DNA of 5,280 bases from Planctomycetaceae bacterium (GTDB taxonomy: Bacteria > Planctomycetota > Planctomycetia > Pirellulales > Pirellulaceae): NCBI GenBank assembly GCA_002702965.1, contig PADE01000223.1:18634-23913 (forward strand). The letters run 5' to 3'. Shown one piece after another: positions 1-5,280 of the stretch. The notes beneath the pieces were generated by a model that ran no database searches, had not been told where the DNA came from, and saw only the letters and a list, made by a program, of their open reading frames with translations. The first letter of the stretch is position 1. Each line of letters opens with the position of its first letter. Made by a program: the position numbers and the translations under genes.

Positions 1-955
1 TCGCGGTGTCGCCGACGGCGTCGACGATCGTCTGCAGCCATTGCCGCTGGTCGACTAAATCCCCGAGATAATCGCCGCGGGCAAACAAATCGAGCGCCAC
101 CAACAGGGCCACGATCTCCTCTTTGGAGACTTTCAGGCCGCGGCCGATTCCGTGCCGCGGAATCCCCTCCAGCTGTGCGCGATCGATCAGCTCGGCGGGC
201 GGATCCCAGAGTTGCTGGTGATCGTCCATGTCGAGCATTTGGAGAGCCGCCGAGCTGATCCACTGGCGGCATCCGCAGAGAATCCCGGTCGATTGGGGAC
301 CGCGAATCGCTTTACCACCGCTGTAAGCCACCAGATCAGCGCCCGACGTTTCCGCCAGACGCAGATTTGAGCGCGGTGGTAATTCCCCGGCGGCGTCGAC
401 CAAGACGGGCAGTTGATGCCGATGCGCCCGAGCGACGACCTCCTGGAGTGGTGGCGCCGATCCGGCGGCAAACACATACAGGACTCCGGCGGTTCGCTCC
501 GAAAAGGCGGCTTCGTACTCCCACGCTTCGGCGCGCCGCACACCTGCACCCGCGACCACTTCGTTGAAACCAACCTCGACGAGTCGCGCCCCCGCGGCCC
601 GCACCGCATGATCGTACCCACTGCGATGTTCCCGCGCCACCACCATCTCGTGCGGAAATCCCCGACAATCGGGAAGCCGCTCCATGCGCCCCAAATCCCC
701 GCCGGCCAGGATCGCCGCCGTGCCCAGCGTCAGCGCGGCAGCCGACCCCGCTGTCACCAGGCCCGCCTCGGCACCGGTCAGTTCAGCGATCCGTCGCGAT
801 GCAGAAGCCTGCAGATGTTCCAAGGGCACCCACTGCTGGGCCGCGGCGGCAAACGCAGCCACCACTTCCTCCGGCAGCGGCGCGCCTCCCAGACGCGTCA
901 CAGTCCCCGAAGCGTTGATGATCGGGCTCAGACCTAACTCTTCGTAAACACCCAT
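1..955 (-). CDS. SelA-like PLP-dependent enzyme (aminotransferase class V fold), C-terminus cut by window edge
   Basis: The reading frame is open from an ATG at 955 to the left edge, giving 318 residues without a stop. It begins MGVYEELGLSPIINASGTV, the usual N-terminus of the SelA-like branch of fold-type I PLP enzymes. That branch includes D-glucosaminate-6-phosphate ammonia-lyase-like proteins and proteins labelled selenocysteine synthase. Visible motifs are a small-residue loop VTAGSAAALTLG (about residues 81-92) that probably holds the cofactor phosphate, VLVDAAGELP with Asp187 expected to pair with the PLP ring nitrogen, and YSGGKAIRGPQSTG with Lys215 as the expected Schiff-base lysine. 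It starts near the INASG motif and lacks the extra N-terminal domain of true bacterial SelA, so selenocysteine synthesis is unlikely; a lyase, racemase or aldolase on an amino acid or amino sugar is more likely. The substrate cannot be read from the sequence. It lies 103 bases after the aldolase gene on the same strand. The site before the ATG is weak (GGATGG), and an in-frame GTG at 982 is a less likely start. Confidence 0.9.
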   Translation of the reverse strand, partial: MGVYEELGLSPIINASGTVTRLGGAPLPEEVVAAFAAAAQQWVPLEHLQASASRRIAELTGAEAGLVTAGSAAALTLGTAAILAGGDLGRMERLPDCRGFPHEMVVAREHRSGYDHAVRAAGARLVEVGFNEVVAGAGVRRAEAWEYEAAFSERTAGVLYVFAAGSAPPLQEVVARAHRHQLPVLVDAAGELPPRSNLRLAETSGADLVAYSGGKAIRGPQSTGILCGCRQWISSAALQMLDMDDHQQLWDPPAELIDRAQLEGIPRHGIGRGLKVSKEEIVALLVALDLFARGDYLGDLVDQRQWLQTIVDAVGDTA

Positions 956-1058
956 CGCACCATCCGGCTCGTCACAAAACACCGTTTCACGCAACCCACA
1001 CGCCCTCGAACGCCACACAGCGGGGTTCCGGGCGCCGCGAACGAACATCCCGCGGGCC

Positions 1059-2075
1059 CTACGAGACCACCGCGGCGGACAACTTGCTCGCCTGCCCGGC
1101 CTGGCCAAACGCGACCATGCGATCGATGCAAACCTGTTTCATCGCCGCGCGGGCCGGCTTGAGGTAATCGCGGGGGTCGAATTTCTCAGGACTCTCACTC
1201 AATACCTTGCGGATGGCGCCCGTGATCGCCAGGCGATTGTCCGTGTCGACGTTGATTTTGCGCACGCCGTGCTGGATTCCGCGTTGGATCTCCGTCACCG
1301 GCACCCCCCACGTTTGCTTGATGCTTCCCCCGTGTTGGTTGATCACGTCCTGCAGCTCTTGTGGAACCGACGAGCTACCGTGCATCACCAAGTGGGTATT
1401 CGGCAGGCGTTCGTGGATCTGCTCGATCCGGTCCATCGCCAGCACGTCACCGTCGGGCTGGCGCGTAAATTTGTAGGCCCCGTGACTGGTACCGATCGCA
1501 ACGGCCAGCGCATCGACACCCGTGGCTTCCACAAACTGGGCCGCTTCCTCGGGGTCGGTCAACAGCTGATCGTGTGAGAGCACACCTTCCGCACCGTGGC
1601 CATCCTCTTGGTCACCCTGTCCCGTTTCCAGCGATCCGAGACAACCCAATTCCCCTTCCACCGAGACGCCCCGCGCTTGAGCCAGCTCGACCACTTCGCG
1701 TGTCACCCGCACGTTGTAGTCAAAACTGGCGGGCGTCTTGCCGTCTTCTTCCAAGGAACCGTCCATCATCACGGAGGTAAAACCGTTTTCGATGGCGCTG
1801 GTGCAGGTCGCCGCGCTGTTGCCGTGATCCTGATGCATGACGACGGGGATCTGCGGGTACAGCTCGACCGCCGCCTGCATCAAATGCCGCAAGTAGGCAT
1901 CTTGGGAATACGCTCGCGCCCCGCGCGAAGCCTGCACGATCACCGGAGATGCGGTCTCCTCAGCGGCCTCCATGATGGCCTGAATCTGTTCCATATTGTT
2001 GACATTAAAGGCGGCCACGCCGTAGTTGTTCTCAGCCGCGTGATCCAGGACAACCCGTAGTGGAACCAATGCCAT
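1059..2075 (-). CDS. fba: Fructose-bisphosphate aldolase, class II, Calvin-cycle subtype
   Basis: The product is 338 residues. It catalyses the reversible, zinc-dependent cleavage of fructose 1,6-bisphosphate to dihydroxyacetone phosphate and glyceraldehyde 3-phosphate in cytoplasmic glycolysis and gluconeogenesis. The N-terminus LRVVLDHAAENNYGVAAFNV and the following NNMEQIQAIMEAA are typical of the family. The HQDHG motif supplies catalytic Asp83 and zinc ligand His84. VEGELG (139-144) is the conserved acidic segment, GTSHGAYKF supplies His198, VMHGSSS supplies His232, and KINVDTDNR (273-281) is the phosphate and substrate loop with Asn275 and Asp277. Length and motifs fit the Calvin-cycle subtype (about 340-350 residues). 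That subtype name does not show carbon fixation: no RuBisCO or phosphoribulokinase gene is in view. All key residues are present and the gene looks intact. The frame stays open far upstream, to 2408, but the family N-terminus and a strong ribosome binding site fix the ATG at 2075. Confidence 0.97.
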   Translation of the reverse strand: MALVPLRVVLDHAAENNYGVAAFNVNNMEQIQAIMEAAEETASPVIVQASRGARAYSQDAYLRHLMQAAVELYPQIPVVMHQDHGNSAATCTSAIENGFTSVMMDGSLEEDGKTPASFDYNVRVTREVVELAQARGVSVEGELGCLGSLETGQGDQEDGHGAEGVLSHDQLLTDPEEAAQFVEATGVDALAVAIGTSHGAYKFTRQPDGDVLAMDRIEQIHERLPNTHLVMHGSSSVPQELQDVINQHGGSIKQTWGVPVTEIQRGIQHGVRKINVDTDNRLAITGAIRKVLSESPEKFDPRDYLKPARAAMKQVCIDRMVAFGQAGQASKLSAAVVS

Positions 2076-2083
2076 CAGACCCT

Positions 2084-2089
2084 CTCCTC
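2084..2089 (-). promoter_or_regulatory. Ribosome binding site of fba
   Basis: On the minus strand GAGGAG lies 8 bases before the ATG at 2075, in the context CGAGGAGAGGGTCTG. It is the strongest Shine-Dalgarno match in the window. It decides the start against the upstream in-frame extension, whose 111 extra codons are arginine- and proline-rich and would overlap the preceding gene. Confidence 0.85.
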
Positions 2090-2277
2090 GGTTCTTGCAG
2101 CTCGCGCTCACCAGCACAGGGCGTAGCCGACACAACATCCCGCTGCGAATTCCGGCCACCCGGCACCGCGGGCGCCGCGCCCCAGGTATCGGCAATCGCC
2201 CGTAAAACGGTCGGCCGTCTTCCCCGGTCGGTCGCCGCACAGCCCTCCAACTTAGCGAACCGCGATCAAACACTGGA

Positions 2278-2302
2278 GGGGGGGAGGGGAGCAATCCGGG
2301 GG
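2278..2302 (+). other. Guanine-run tract, possible G-quadruplex
   Basis: The plus strand has a run of seven G, then A, four G, an 8-base interruption, then five G. The seven-G run can be split, so four runs of at least three G can be counted with loops of about 1, 1 and 8 bases. This meets a loose G-quadruplex pattern, on the strand that is the template for the flanking minus-strand genes. It lies between the lipoprotein stop and fba. In a GC-rich genome this may be chance. Confidence 0.25.
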
Positions 2303-2334
2303 ACCGCTGCGGGCGATCGACCGTCACAGCCGTT

Positions 2335-3216
2335 TCATTCGGGCGGGCTGACCAGTGGTTCGACGATTTGCCGCTCGCGAAACACGCCGTCCAACTGCGT
2401 TTGCGCAAGTCGGATCAAAAGCAGCTTGCGTTTGGTTCCGTCGATCAGTTCCTGCGTAAAAAAATGATGTCCCAGTTGGTCACCCTGGCCCGGGCAACTG
2501 ACCAACAGCGTCTGTCCGGGCGCCAACGAGGCCCGCATCAACAAATCGGGAAAGACCCGGCGATCCTGCTCGCTGAGCCATCGCCAGCGACCTTGAATAT
2601 GGTCGCCCCGCCAGCGGGTGCGGGCGGCTCCGTGGTGGATCTCCGGGGTCAATTCCACGCGGACCGCACCGTCGGCCTCCAAAAAACTACGGATCGAGAA
2701 CAGACAGCGCGCCTGTTCGAATCGCAGCGGTGTGGAGGCAGCCCCCTCGTGGATCTCCAGCTGTAACTCGGGCACGCTATCTCGGGGCATCATAATCTCG
2801 CGGCGCTGGCCGTGCCGCAGTTGCATTCGCCGCTGACGGTGGACCAGGTTTTCAAACGGGACCACTGCGTTGCCCGCCGGAATATCGACCGACTGCTGAC
2901 TGCGCTGATACAGCTCGAGCAGCGCGTCGGGAGGGCGGGCCCCGACCAGACCACAGCGCAAACCGTGCGCCGCCAGTTGCCGACGCGCCGCGTGCGGCAA
3001 GACCTGTTCGTCGGCCTGCCGCCAGACCTGCCGCTCCAGTTCCTCCGCGGACGGGCCGATCGTCACAAAGACGACTTCCATGACCACGGCGCCCGGCGCC
3101 ATCGGCGGCAGTGGGAGCAGATCGGGCGCGGCGGCAATGGGCTGATGCAGCGCGCACCCGCAGCTCAGCAGACAAACGAACCCCAGCAGATGTCGGGATC
3201 GCCAGAGGGCAGACAT
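2335..3216 (-). CDS. Putative lipoprotein of unknown function, planctomycete type, with a secretin-like C-terminal pattern
   Basis: The product is 293 residues and I recognise no function. The N-terminus has basic residues (R6, R8), a hydrophobic stretch HLLGFVCLLSCGCA, and a lipobox LLSC that would make Cys19 the lipidated residue, with Cys21 as an alternative. This suggests export and anchoring to a membrane facing the periplasm. After a proline-rich linker (31-42) comes a beta-strand-like VVMEVVFVTIG and then a helical region (57-85). The C-terminal half has an alternating strand pattern: AVRVELTPEIHHG (184-196), LAPGQTLLVSCPG (231-243), LGHHFF (248-253) and KLLLIRLAQTQ (264-274). The order of these pieces recalls the end of a secretin domain, but no full secretin is present. 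I chose the ATG at 3216 because it places the signal peptide at the N-terminus. Its ribosome binding site is weak (GAAGA). An in-frame GTG at 3306 would add 30 residues ahead of the signal peptide and has no visible site. Confidence 0.82.
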   Translation of the reverse strand: MSALWRSRHLLGFVCLLSCGCALHQPIAAAPDLLPLPPMAPGAVVMEVVFVTIGPSAEELERQVWRQADEQVLPHAARRQLAAHGLRCGLVGARPPDALLELYQRSQQSVDIPAGNAVVPFENLVHRQRRMQLRHGQRREIMMPRDSVPELQLEIHEGAASTPLRFEQARCLFSIRSFLEADGAVRVELTPEIHHGAARTRWRGDHIQGRWRWLSEQDRRVFPDLLMRASLAPGQTLLVSCPGQGDQLGHHFFTQELIDGTKRKLLLIRLAQTQLDGVFRERQIVEPLVSPPE

Positions 3217-3346
3217 GGGGTCTTCGCGCCCGGTTGGAGTTTCTGGTTCGTGAAAAAAACGGCGGAGCGGGTGCGCAAATCTCAGCGGTGTGGCAATCGG
3301 CTCCACCCGACCGCGTCGAGAGATCCGCCCAGCGCGCCTGGGGGCG

Positions 3347-3376
3347 GCTATAGTCGACCGGCGACCGAACCGTCAA
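3347..3376 (-). promoter_or_regulatory. Candidate sigma70-type promoter for the lipoprotein gene
   Basis: On the minus strand TTGACG (3376-3371) is followed after 18 bases by TATAGC (3352-3347). The -35 box matches five of six consensus positions and the -10 box four of six. Transcription would start near 3340, leaving a leader of about 125 bases before the ATG at 3216. The pair lies in the divergent intergenic gap, where a promoter for this gene is expected. Planctomycete promoters are poorly defined, so the assignment rests on consensus match and position. Confidence 0.45.
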
Positions 3377-3392
3377 TGCGAACTTTGCTCGC

Positions 3393-3421
3393 TTGCGGCA
3401 CCCATCCGGCGCGGTCATACT
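3393..3421 (+). promoter_or_regulatory. Weak candidate promoter for the DUF6797/LamG gene
   Basis: TTGCGG (3393-3398) and CATACT (3416-3421) are 17 bases apart on the plus strand, with three and four of six consensus matches. Transcription would start near 3428, about 65 bases before the ATG at 3493. It lies back to back with the minus-strand candidate, the two -35 boxes being about 16 bases apart. The match is weak and rests mostly on spacing and position. Confidence 0.28.
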
Positions 3422-3449
3422 TTCCGCACGTCCTCTGGCTCTTCCCTGC

Positions 3450-3474
3450 CCCGTGCTTCGCTTTCCCGCACGGG
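3450..3474 (+). promoter_or_regulatory. Perfect 7-bp hairpin in the leader of the DUF6797/LamG gene
   Basis: CCCGTGC (3450-3456) pairs exactly with GCACGGG (3468-3474) across an 11-base pyrimidine-rich loop. The stem ends six bases before the GGAG ribosome binding site at 3481. No T-run follows, so it is not an ordinary terminator. It could affect mRNA stability or translation, or it could be chance pairing in GC-rich sequence. Confidence 0.3.
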
Positions 3475-3480
3475 TTCACT

Positions 3481-3484
3481 GGAG
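3481..3484 (+). promoter_or_regulatory. Ribosome binding site of the DUF6797/LamG gene
   Basis: GGAG lies 8 bases before the ATG at 3493, a normal spacing. It supports this start together with the signal peptide that begins directly at this ATG. Confidence 0.65.
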
Positions 3485-3492
3485 ACTTCACG

Positions 3493-5280
3493 ATGCGCCT
3501 GGTCTGCACGCTGCTAGCAATTCTGTCGTTCGTCCTGTGGCCATCCAGCTTGATCGCTCAACCGGAATCGTCCGCTCGGAAGCTCACCGGTCGCAAGTGG
3601 ATCGACATGGATTACGGCCCCTATATGACGCACTCTTTCCAGGCCAGCCGACCCGAGCGCAACATCGCTTACAAGGGGATCCGCATCCGCTTAGGATCGA
3701 GCGGGGAATCGGTGTTGTTCGATTCCGACCTGTTGCGATACGCGGCTGGCTGGCTCAGCAGCGATCTCGATTGGCGGAGCGTGGTCTACGACGGATCTCA
3801 CGGAACCCACCCAGGGATCGTGGGCGATCCCCTGTTCGCCAACCCCCGGATTCCCGGGTGGGCGGCCGACGACGGCTCGTTTGCGGATCCCAGGAGTTTG
3901 CCCTACGGGCCCCTGCCCCGGAAATGGGCGCATTACAAGGGCCTGTATCTACACGATCAGCAGGTGATTCTCTCCTACAGCGTGGGGGAGACCGACGTCC
4001 TGGAAACCCCCTCCCTGGAATCCCAGGGCGAGACCCGGTCGCTGGTCAGGACGATCGAAGTCGGCGCATCGCAGCGCGATCTGGTGCTACAGGTCTGCAG
4101 CGATCCGGCGGGTGGCGCCACGCTGATCTCCGCCAGCACGCTGGAGCCGATCGAGGGGGACCGGCACGCCCTGGCCGCTTTCGGCCTAGCGCCCGCCGCG
4201 CGGCCGGCGACGCAGGTCACCGCAGCGCAACTCCGTCAGGGGCTGCTGGCGCACTGGACCTTCAACGAACGGGACCGCAAGCTGGCTCGCAACGCCCAGG
4301 GGAAACGGTTCGTCGGCACGCTGCGGGGAGCCCGGCCAGCCGGCGGACCGAAGTCGGCCGGCTTGCTGTTTGATGGAAAAGCTTTTGTGTCGATCGCCGA
4401 CTCCAAAGAGATCGATCTGGGATCGGCCGATTTCAGCGTGACCGCCTGGATCAAAACCAAGGCACAGGGCACGATCCTGGCCCGCGGACCGGAACAGGGA
4501 AAATGGCAGCCGCGGGGAAAGAGCTTCTTCGTCCGCAACGGGCGGTTGTGCTACGACGTCGGCTGGTTGGGTGTGGTCGAATCGACTCGGTCCGTGGCCG
4601 ACGGCCGCTGGCACCATGTGGCGGTCAGCTACAGCCACCGCGACGGACTGACCCGACTCTACATCGATGGTCGGCAAGACAATCGTAAACCACTCAAATC
4701 GCTCGACGATCCCGCGCACGTCGTTCGCATCGGTTACACGGCGACCGATTTTGTACCCCCGTTCCGCGGGCTGTTGGATGAAATTCGACTCTACCGACGA
4801 GCGCTCACCGGACCCGAGATCGCCTTCCTGGCGGGGGGCGTAGCCGCGCCGTCGGTGACCGCCGTGGCCTGCCGACACGCGCCGGACGGTGTACGACTTG
4901 AGGTCGGCGACGCCCGCCAGATTCGCCTGCTGATCCCGGCCAGCGCGACGCCGCTGCGCCTCAAGCTGCTGTTGTGGAGCGGCCCTCGCAAACAGCTGGA
5001 AGGGTTTGCGGGACTGGCCACCGCGACTCCCAAACCCGCGCCGCTGGCCGGTCGATTACGCGGTGGAAAAACACGTTTTCCGGAGCGGATCACGACGCAG
5101 GGTGTCGCGGGAAAAGGCGATCAGCCGTTTCTAGTCGATACGCTCACGCTACCGGATGCGAACCCCTGGCATGCTTGGATGCGATTGGGTGGCTTCGATT
5201 TTTTTGCCGACGCCCGGCGGGCGGCCGTGTGCACATGGAATGGAGATGTCTGGCTGGTCGATGGCATCGAAGGCGACCTG
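3493..5280 (+). CDS. Secreted DUF6797-like protein with LamG domain and start of a beta-propeller, C-terminus cut by window edge
   Basis: The frame is open from 3493 to the right edge: 596 residues with no stop. Residues 1-22 form a Sec signal peptide (MRLVCTLLAILSFVLWPSS..LIA, cleavage before Q23), so the mature protein is exported. Residues 36-176 match a planctomycete and verrucomicrobial region I recall as DUF6797: WIDMDYGPYM, FDSDLLRYAAGW, DGSHGTHPG, WAHYKGLYLH and TDVLE. Residues about 251-440 are a LamG/concanavalin A-like domain: LLAHWTFNE, DFSVTAWIKT, W373-HHVAV, YIDG (390-393) and LLDEIRLYRRAL (427-438). Residues 557-596 (NPWHAWMRLGGFDFFAD, then CTWNGDVWLVDG) look like the first blade of a propeller. 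From memory, relatives continue with a propeller and often end in a c-type haem domain, but no CxxCH motif is in view and that part is inferred. LamG domains commonly bind or recognise carbohydrate or protein, so a role in extracellular polymer use is possible but unproven. The gene is transcribed divergently from the lipoprotein gene. Confidence 0.9.
   Translation, partial: MRLVCTLLAILSFVLWPSSLIAQPESSARKLTGRKWIDMDYGPYMTHSFQASRPERNIAYKGIRIRLGSSGESVLFDSDLLRYAAGWLSSDLDWRSVVYDGSHGTHPGIVGDPLFANPRIPGWAADDGSFADPRSLPYGPLPRKWAHYKGLYLHDQQVILSYSVGETDVLETPSLESQGETRSLVRTIEVGASQRDLVLQVCSDPAGGATLISASTLEPIEGDRHALAAFGLAPAARPATQVTAAQLRQGLLAHWTFNERDRKLARNAQGKRFVGTLRGARPAGGPKSAGLLFDGKAFVSIADSKEIDLGSADFSVTAWIKTKAQGTILARGPEQGKWQPRGKSFFVRNGRLCYDVGWLGVVESTRSVADGRWHHVAVSYSHRDGLTRLYIDGRQDNRKPLKSLDDPAHVVRIGYTATDFVPPFRGLLDEIRLYRRALTGPEIAFLAGGVAAPSVTAVACRHAPDGVRLEVGDARQIRLLIPASATPLRLKLLLWSGPRKQLEGFAGLATATPKPAPLAGRLRGGKTRFPERITTQGVAGKGDQPFLVDTLTLPDANPWHAWMRLGGFDFFADARRAAVCTWNGDVWLVDGIEGDL

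Larger units (their letters stand above)
2076..2334 (-). other. Intergenic spacer between the lipoprotein gene and fba
   Basis: These 259 bases separate two genes read in the same direction. I find no stable hairpin followed by a T-run, and no good pair of -35 and -10 boxes; a TTGATC near 2269 has no partner at the right distance. The spacer is long enough for a separate fba promoter of a type I cannot recognise. It contains a guanine-run block on the plus strand at 2278-2302, listed separately, and the fba ribosome binding site. No reading frame in it resembles a gene. Confidence 0.5.

Noticed and set aside
413..937. Plus-strand 174-codon open frame
   Set aside because: It is antisense to the PLP enzyme, whose catalytic motifs confirm the minus-strand frame. 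The sequence shows no domain pattern.
1049..1056. CCCGCGGG palindrome just after the aldolase stop
   Set aside because: An 8-base GC palindrome without loop or T-run is expected by chance in this composition and does not make a terminator.
1596..2060. Plus-strand 154-codon open frame
   Set aside because: It lies opposite the aldolase gene and has no recognisable motif, so it is a shadow frame.
2204..2218. Possible intrinsic terminator of the lipoprotein gene on the minus strand
   Set aside because: ACGG and CCGT pair across a 4-base loop and are followed by TTT on the minus strand, but a 4-bp stem is too short and it lies over 110 bases past the stop codon.
2076..2408. N-terminal extension of fba by 111 in-frame codons
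   Set aside because: The extension is arginine- and proline-rich without family similarity and overlaps the lipoprotein gene. The class II aldolase N-terminus begins at 2075, preceded by a strong ribosome binding site.
2852..3418. Minus-strand 188-codon open frame overlapping the lipoprotein gene
   Set aside because: It uses another frame of the same strand, is rich in alanine, arginine and glycine, and lacks the signal peptide and strand pattern of the frame starting at 3216.
3393..4373. Plus-strand 326-codon open frame overlapping the DUF6797/LamG gene
   Set aside because: It is a shadow frame, with arginine-, glycine- and proline-rich low-information sequence. The frame starting at 3493 carries a signal peptide and recognisable domains over the same bases.
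4186..4878. Minus-strand 230-codon open frame opposite the LamG domain
   Set aside because: It is antisense to a clearly recognised LamG coding region and shows no family motif; long antisense frames are common in GC-rich DNA.

Overview
The window is a GC-rich bacterial chromosome segment. It carries four protein-coding genes and no RNA genes, mobile elements or CRISPR repeats that I can see. The protein families point to a planctomycete, plausibly of the Pirellulales: a secreted DUF6797-type propeller protein carrying a LamG domain, a small lipoprotein of a type I associate with planctomycetes, and a Calvin-subtype class II aldolase. The lineage is inferred from family resemblance, not from a marker gene.

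Three genes lie on the minus strand in the same direction. In transcription order they are a putative lipoprotein of unknown function (3216 to 2335), class II fructose-bisphosphate aldolase (2075 to 1059), and a SelA-like PLP-dependent enzyme (955 to the left edge, C-terminus missing). The gaps between them are 259 and 103 bases. No convincing intrinsic terminator lies in either gap, so read-through is possible. However, the aldolase has its own strong ribosome binding site, and the three products share no obvious pathway.

A fourth gene runs the other way from 3493 off the right edge. It encodes a large exported protein with a signal peptide, an N-terminal DUF6797-like region, a LamG (concanavalin A-like) domain, and the first part of what is probably a beta-propeller. 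The 276-base divergent gap (3217-3492) holds plausible back-to-back promoters and a perfect 7-bp hairpin just before the ribosome binding site of this gene.

The aldolase is housekeeping central carbon metabolism. The least understood parts are the lipoprotein, whose C-terminal half recalls the end of a secretin domain, and the LamG domain lodged inside a DUF6797/propeller protein. I see no defence system, mobile island or clearly new multi-gene system here.
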